Positions 60,479 through 62,234 of a DNA stretch of 62,234 nt are shown here, in pieces (positions within the stretch are counted from its first letter, which is position 1; each line of letters begins with the position of its first letter). The notes beneath the pieces are model-generated. The model did not search any database and was not told where the DNA came from. It worked only from the letters and a program-made list of their open reading frames with translations. The position numbers were made by a program, and so were the translations under genes. The DNA is from Pseudanabaena sp. UWO311 (GTDB lineage Bacteria; Cyanobacteriota; Cyanobacteriia; Pseudanabaenales; Pseudanabaenaceae): NCBI RefSeq assembly GCF_006937785.1, contig NZ_SJEE01000031.1, forward strand, positions 1 through 62,234. The letters run 5' to 3'.

Positions 60479-61867
60479 ATGATGCCTGATCGAGTTGTTT
60501 GGTCTCATGAAGTTACAAATATTCCACTTCCACCTTTAGTCAAGGGACTGCCGATTTTGGGGAGCAGTTTTGAACTAGCAGCCGATAGCCCCAAATTTTT
60601 TCTGAACCAATATCATGAGGTTGGATCGATTTTTCGTGTTCGCGCCCTTGATCGCCAATTTACGGTAATTGCAGGAACGGAAGCTAATCAGTTCGTCAAC
60701 CAAGTCGGAACTGAGTTTCTTAGTGGAAAAGACTTTTGGCAAGATTTTGTCAAAGAACTGGGTGTTGACGAATTGTTGGTCAGTTTAGATGGCGATCGCC
60801 ATCAACAGCAACGCCGATTTTTGAAATCAGGATATTCGCGTAACGCCATTATCCATGCTTTTCCAGAGACAATCCAATTAATCCAGTCTTTGACCGCCGA
60901 TTTGCGATCGGGACAACGATTGCAGGTTCTACCCTTTTTTCAAAAAATTATCTGCGAACAATTAGGGATGTTACTTGCCGACTGTTCCCCTGGTGAGTAT
61001 TGTGCTGATTTAGTTAGTTTTTTACAGACAGCGCTGAATGTATTGGTGGTGCGCCAATCGCCATCATTTTTACTATGGATGCCATCTTATAAACATGCAA
61101 AGCGAAGGGTACTTGAATTAGCTCGAATCGCGATCGCTAAACGTCGCAGCAGTGATGTTAAGCGGGAAAGACCAAATTTAATTGACGATCTAATTGCTGA
61201 CTCTAAAACGTTACATCCCATGTTCTCGGAAGCCGAATTGATTGCGGCGGCGGTTGGGCCATACCTTGCAGGTATAGATACGGTTGCAAATACCTGCTCT
61301 TTTATGCTTTACGCATTGCTGAAATCTCCTGAAGTAATGGCAAAAGTAATGCAGGAAGTCGATCTGCTATTTCGAGATGGTATACCTAGTGCAGAACAAT
61401 TACGAGGAATGAGTGCTTTGCACGGTACGGCGATGGAGACACTGCGGATGTATCCTGTGGCGGCGGCAATTCAACGCTATGCGATCGCTGATTTTGCATT
61501 TCAAGGCTATCGCGTAGAGGCGGGAACCCATGTGATCATTGCCACGACATTGCCCCATTTTTTGCCGCAATTTTTCCCAAATCCTAACAGTTTTGACATC
61601 GATCGCTTTCATCCACCTCGCAGCGAACATAAACAAAATGGAGCTTTTGCTCCTTTTGGGGCAGGTGCACATCTATGCTTAGGTAACGGGTTAGCCGAAG
61701 TCCAAATCATGTTAACCATGGCGACACTGTTACATCAGTTAGAGTTTTCCCTCGAATCTCCTAATTACACAATTCAACCAACTAACAATCCTACTTTTAG
61801 CCCAGGGAATAAGTTTTATCTGTGCGTCCAAGGTAGAAATTCTTATGATAAAAATCGGGTTGAGTGA
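60479..61867 (+). CDS. cytochrome P450
   Basis: 462 residues. The I-helix oxygen-binding region is AGIDTVANTC, the ExxR motif METLRMYPVA, the PERF-like region DIDRFHPPR and the haem-ligand motif FAPFGAGAHLCLG. No membrane anchor. Cyanobacterial P450s include CYP110 and CYP120, but subfamily and substrate (fatty acid, retinoid, terpenoid) cannot be read here. AAGGAG precedes the start. No terpene synthase or other tailoring gene adjoins. Confidence 0.93.
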   Translation: MMPDRVVWSHEVTNIPLPPLVKGLPILGSSFELAADSPKFFLNQYHEVGSIFRVRALDRQFTVIAGTEANQFVNQVGTEFLSGKDFWQDFVKELGVDELLVSLDGDRHQQQRRFLKSGYSRNAIIHAFPETIQLIQSLTADLRSGQRLQVLPFFQKIICEQLGMLLADCSPGEYCADLVSFLQTALNVLVVRQSPSFLLWMPSYKHAKRRVLELARIAIAKRRSSDVKRERPNLIDDLIADSKTLHPMFSEAELIAAAVGPYLAGIDTVANTCSFMLYALLKSPEVMAKVMQEVDLLFRDGIPSAEQLRGMSALHGTAMETLRMYPVAAAIQRYAIADFAFQGYRVEAGTHVIIATTLPHFLPQFFPNPNSFDIDRFHPPRSEHKQNGAFAPFGAGAHLCLGNGLAEVQIMLTMATLLHQLEFSLESPNYTIQPTNNPTFSPGNKFYLCVQGRNSYDKNRVE

Positions 61868-61894
61868 AGGCAATTCTTAGGCTTACTTTCACTC

Positions 61895-61949
61895 AACTCG
61901 ATTTTGGTGTTTTCCTCGCCTGAGATAAGAAAAACACCAAAATCGAGTT
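61895..61949. terminator. hairpin after the P450 gene
   Basis: AACTCGATTTTGGTGTTTT / complement (19 bp, with a one-base offset in the A run) around 17 nt, 27 bases after the stop. Confidence 0.7.
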
Positions 61950-62023
61950 CATAATGAGAATTGCGGATGAGTTGCTCGTACTTTAAAAAAATCATTCTTC
62001 AGGAGCGAGAAGTAATCACGATC

Positions 62024-62234
62024 ATGTTTGAGATATCTGGCTATAAAATTAATACTTTAATTTATGAAAGTGATCTATCGAGCGTTTATAGAGGAAATCG
62101 CTCTCATGATTTCCAACCAGTAATCCTAAAAATCCTCAAATTGGAATACCCAACAGCAGAGGCGATCGCAAGGTACAAACTAGAATACGAAATTTGTAAT
62201 AGACTCCGCGAGATAGAGGGAGTAGTTAAAGCCT
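62024..62234 (+). CDS. N-terminus of a Ser/Thr kinase-type signalling protein (cut by window end)
   Basis: 70 codons: ISGYKINTLIYESDLSSVYRG, then QPVILKILKLEYPTAEAIARY and KLEYEICNRL. This is the N-lobe of the Hanks-like kinase that starts very large cyanobacterial proteins combining kinase, AAA ATPase, GAF and histidine-kinase domains. The beta3 lysine is in VILKIL. AGGAG precedes the ATG. The C-terminal domains lie outside the window. Confidence 0.8.
   Translation, partial: MFEISGYKINTLIYESDLSSVYRGNRSHDFQPVILKILKLEYPTAEAIARYKLEYEICNRLREIEGVVKA

Overview
The window is chromosomal DNA of a filamentous-type, Pseudanabaena-like cyanobacterium. The support is psbB and psbT (photosystem II), ndhS, ftrV (ferredoxin-thioredoxin reductase), a glnB gene with an NtcA-type site, a plant-type glycerate kinase, a rubisco activase, and very frequent GCGATCGC-type octamers in coding and non-coding DNA. 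The genus is an inference from general character. No phage, plasmid backbone, transposase or CRISPR array is visible.

Layout. 1-120: 3' end of a 5S rRNA and its terminator, so an rRNA operon lies upstream. 0.2-9 kb: HEAT protein, tRNA-Gly, tcdA, pentapeptide protein, response regulator, ftsE-ftsX, tRNA-Arg, a His-box membrane protein, a FetB-like permease and a peptidoglycan-binding repeat protein. 9.3-15.4 kb: cobA-hemD fusion, a repeat-bearing membrane protein, mutL and its AAA-like partner. 15.6-22.5 kb: Ca2+-type P-ATPase, glnB, a Tat-exported molybdopterin oxidoreductase with a cytochrome b, glycerate kinase. 22.7-26.3 kb: psbB-psbT, rubisco activase, tlyA. 26.4-28.7 kb: an ECF sigma factor / GST / DGPF-protein operon. 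29-36 kb: NADAR protein, GNAT, recJ, dprA, adenylate-kinase-like, sufS. 36-48.7 kb: Ser/Thr kinase with WD40 repeats, blaI/blaR-like pair, J-domain protein, ndhS-ompA-rnz, rsmA, rsfS, ftrV, slipin, DKNYY-like lipoprotein. 48.9-55.2 kb: a fermentation cluster pflB-pflA-(membrane protein)-adhE. 55.5-62.2 kb: secreted proteins, an HtrA-type protease, an SLH porin, a cytochrome P450 and the start of a multidomain kinase.

The most striking property is the intergenic DNA. Nearly every gene end carries a long, almost perfect palindrome. Arms are about 13-29 bp; the spacer is exactly 3 nt in 20 cases and exactly 7 nt in 7 cases. The arm sequence differs from copy to copy while both arms change together. 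Some share outer heads (AAACCCA, TAATACCAATT, AACCANAATAAA), and several supply or touch the stop codon of the adjacent gene; at adhE one is read in frame as the last 11 codons. Superimposed are longer miniature elements: a 165-172 bp element present twice in opposite orientation (51.5 and 58.1 kb), two inverted doublets of a palindrome-GGCTNAAAGC-palindrome module (29.6 and 32.6 kb), and three other inverted-repeat elements (38.1, 58.0 and 60.3 kb). Part of the palindromes surely act as terminators. Their shared geometry and compensated variability look like a proliferating non-autonomous element family whose mobiliser is not in this window.
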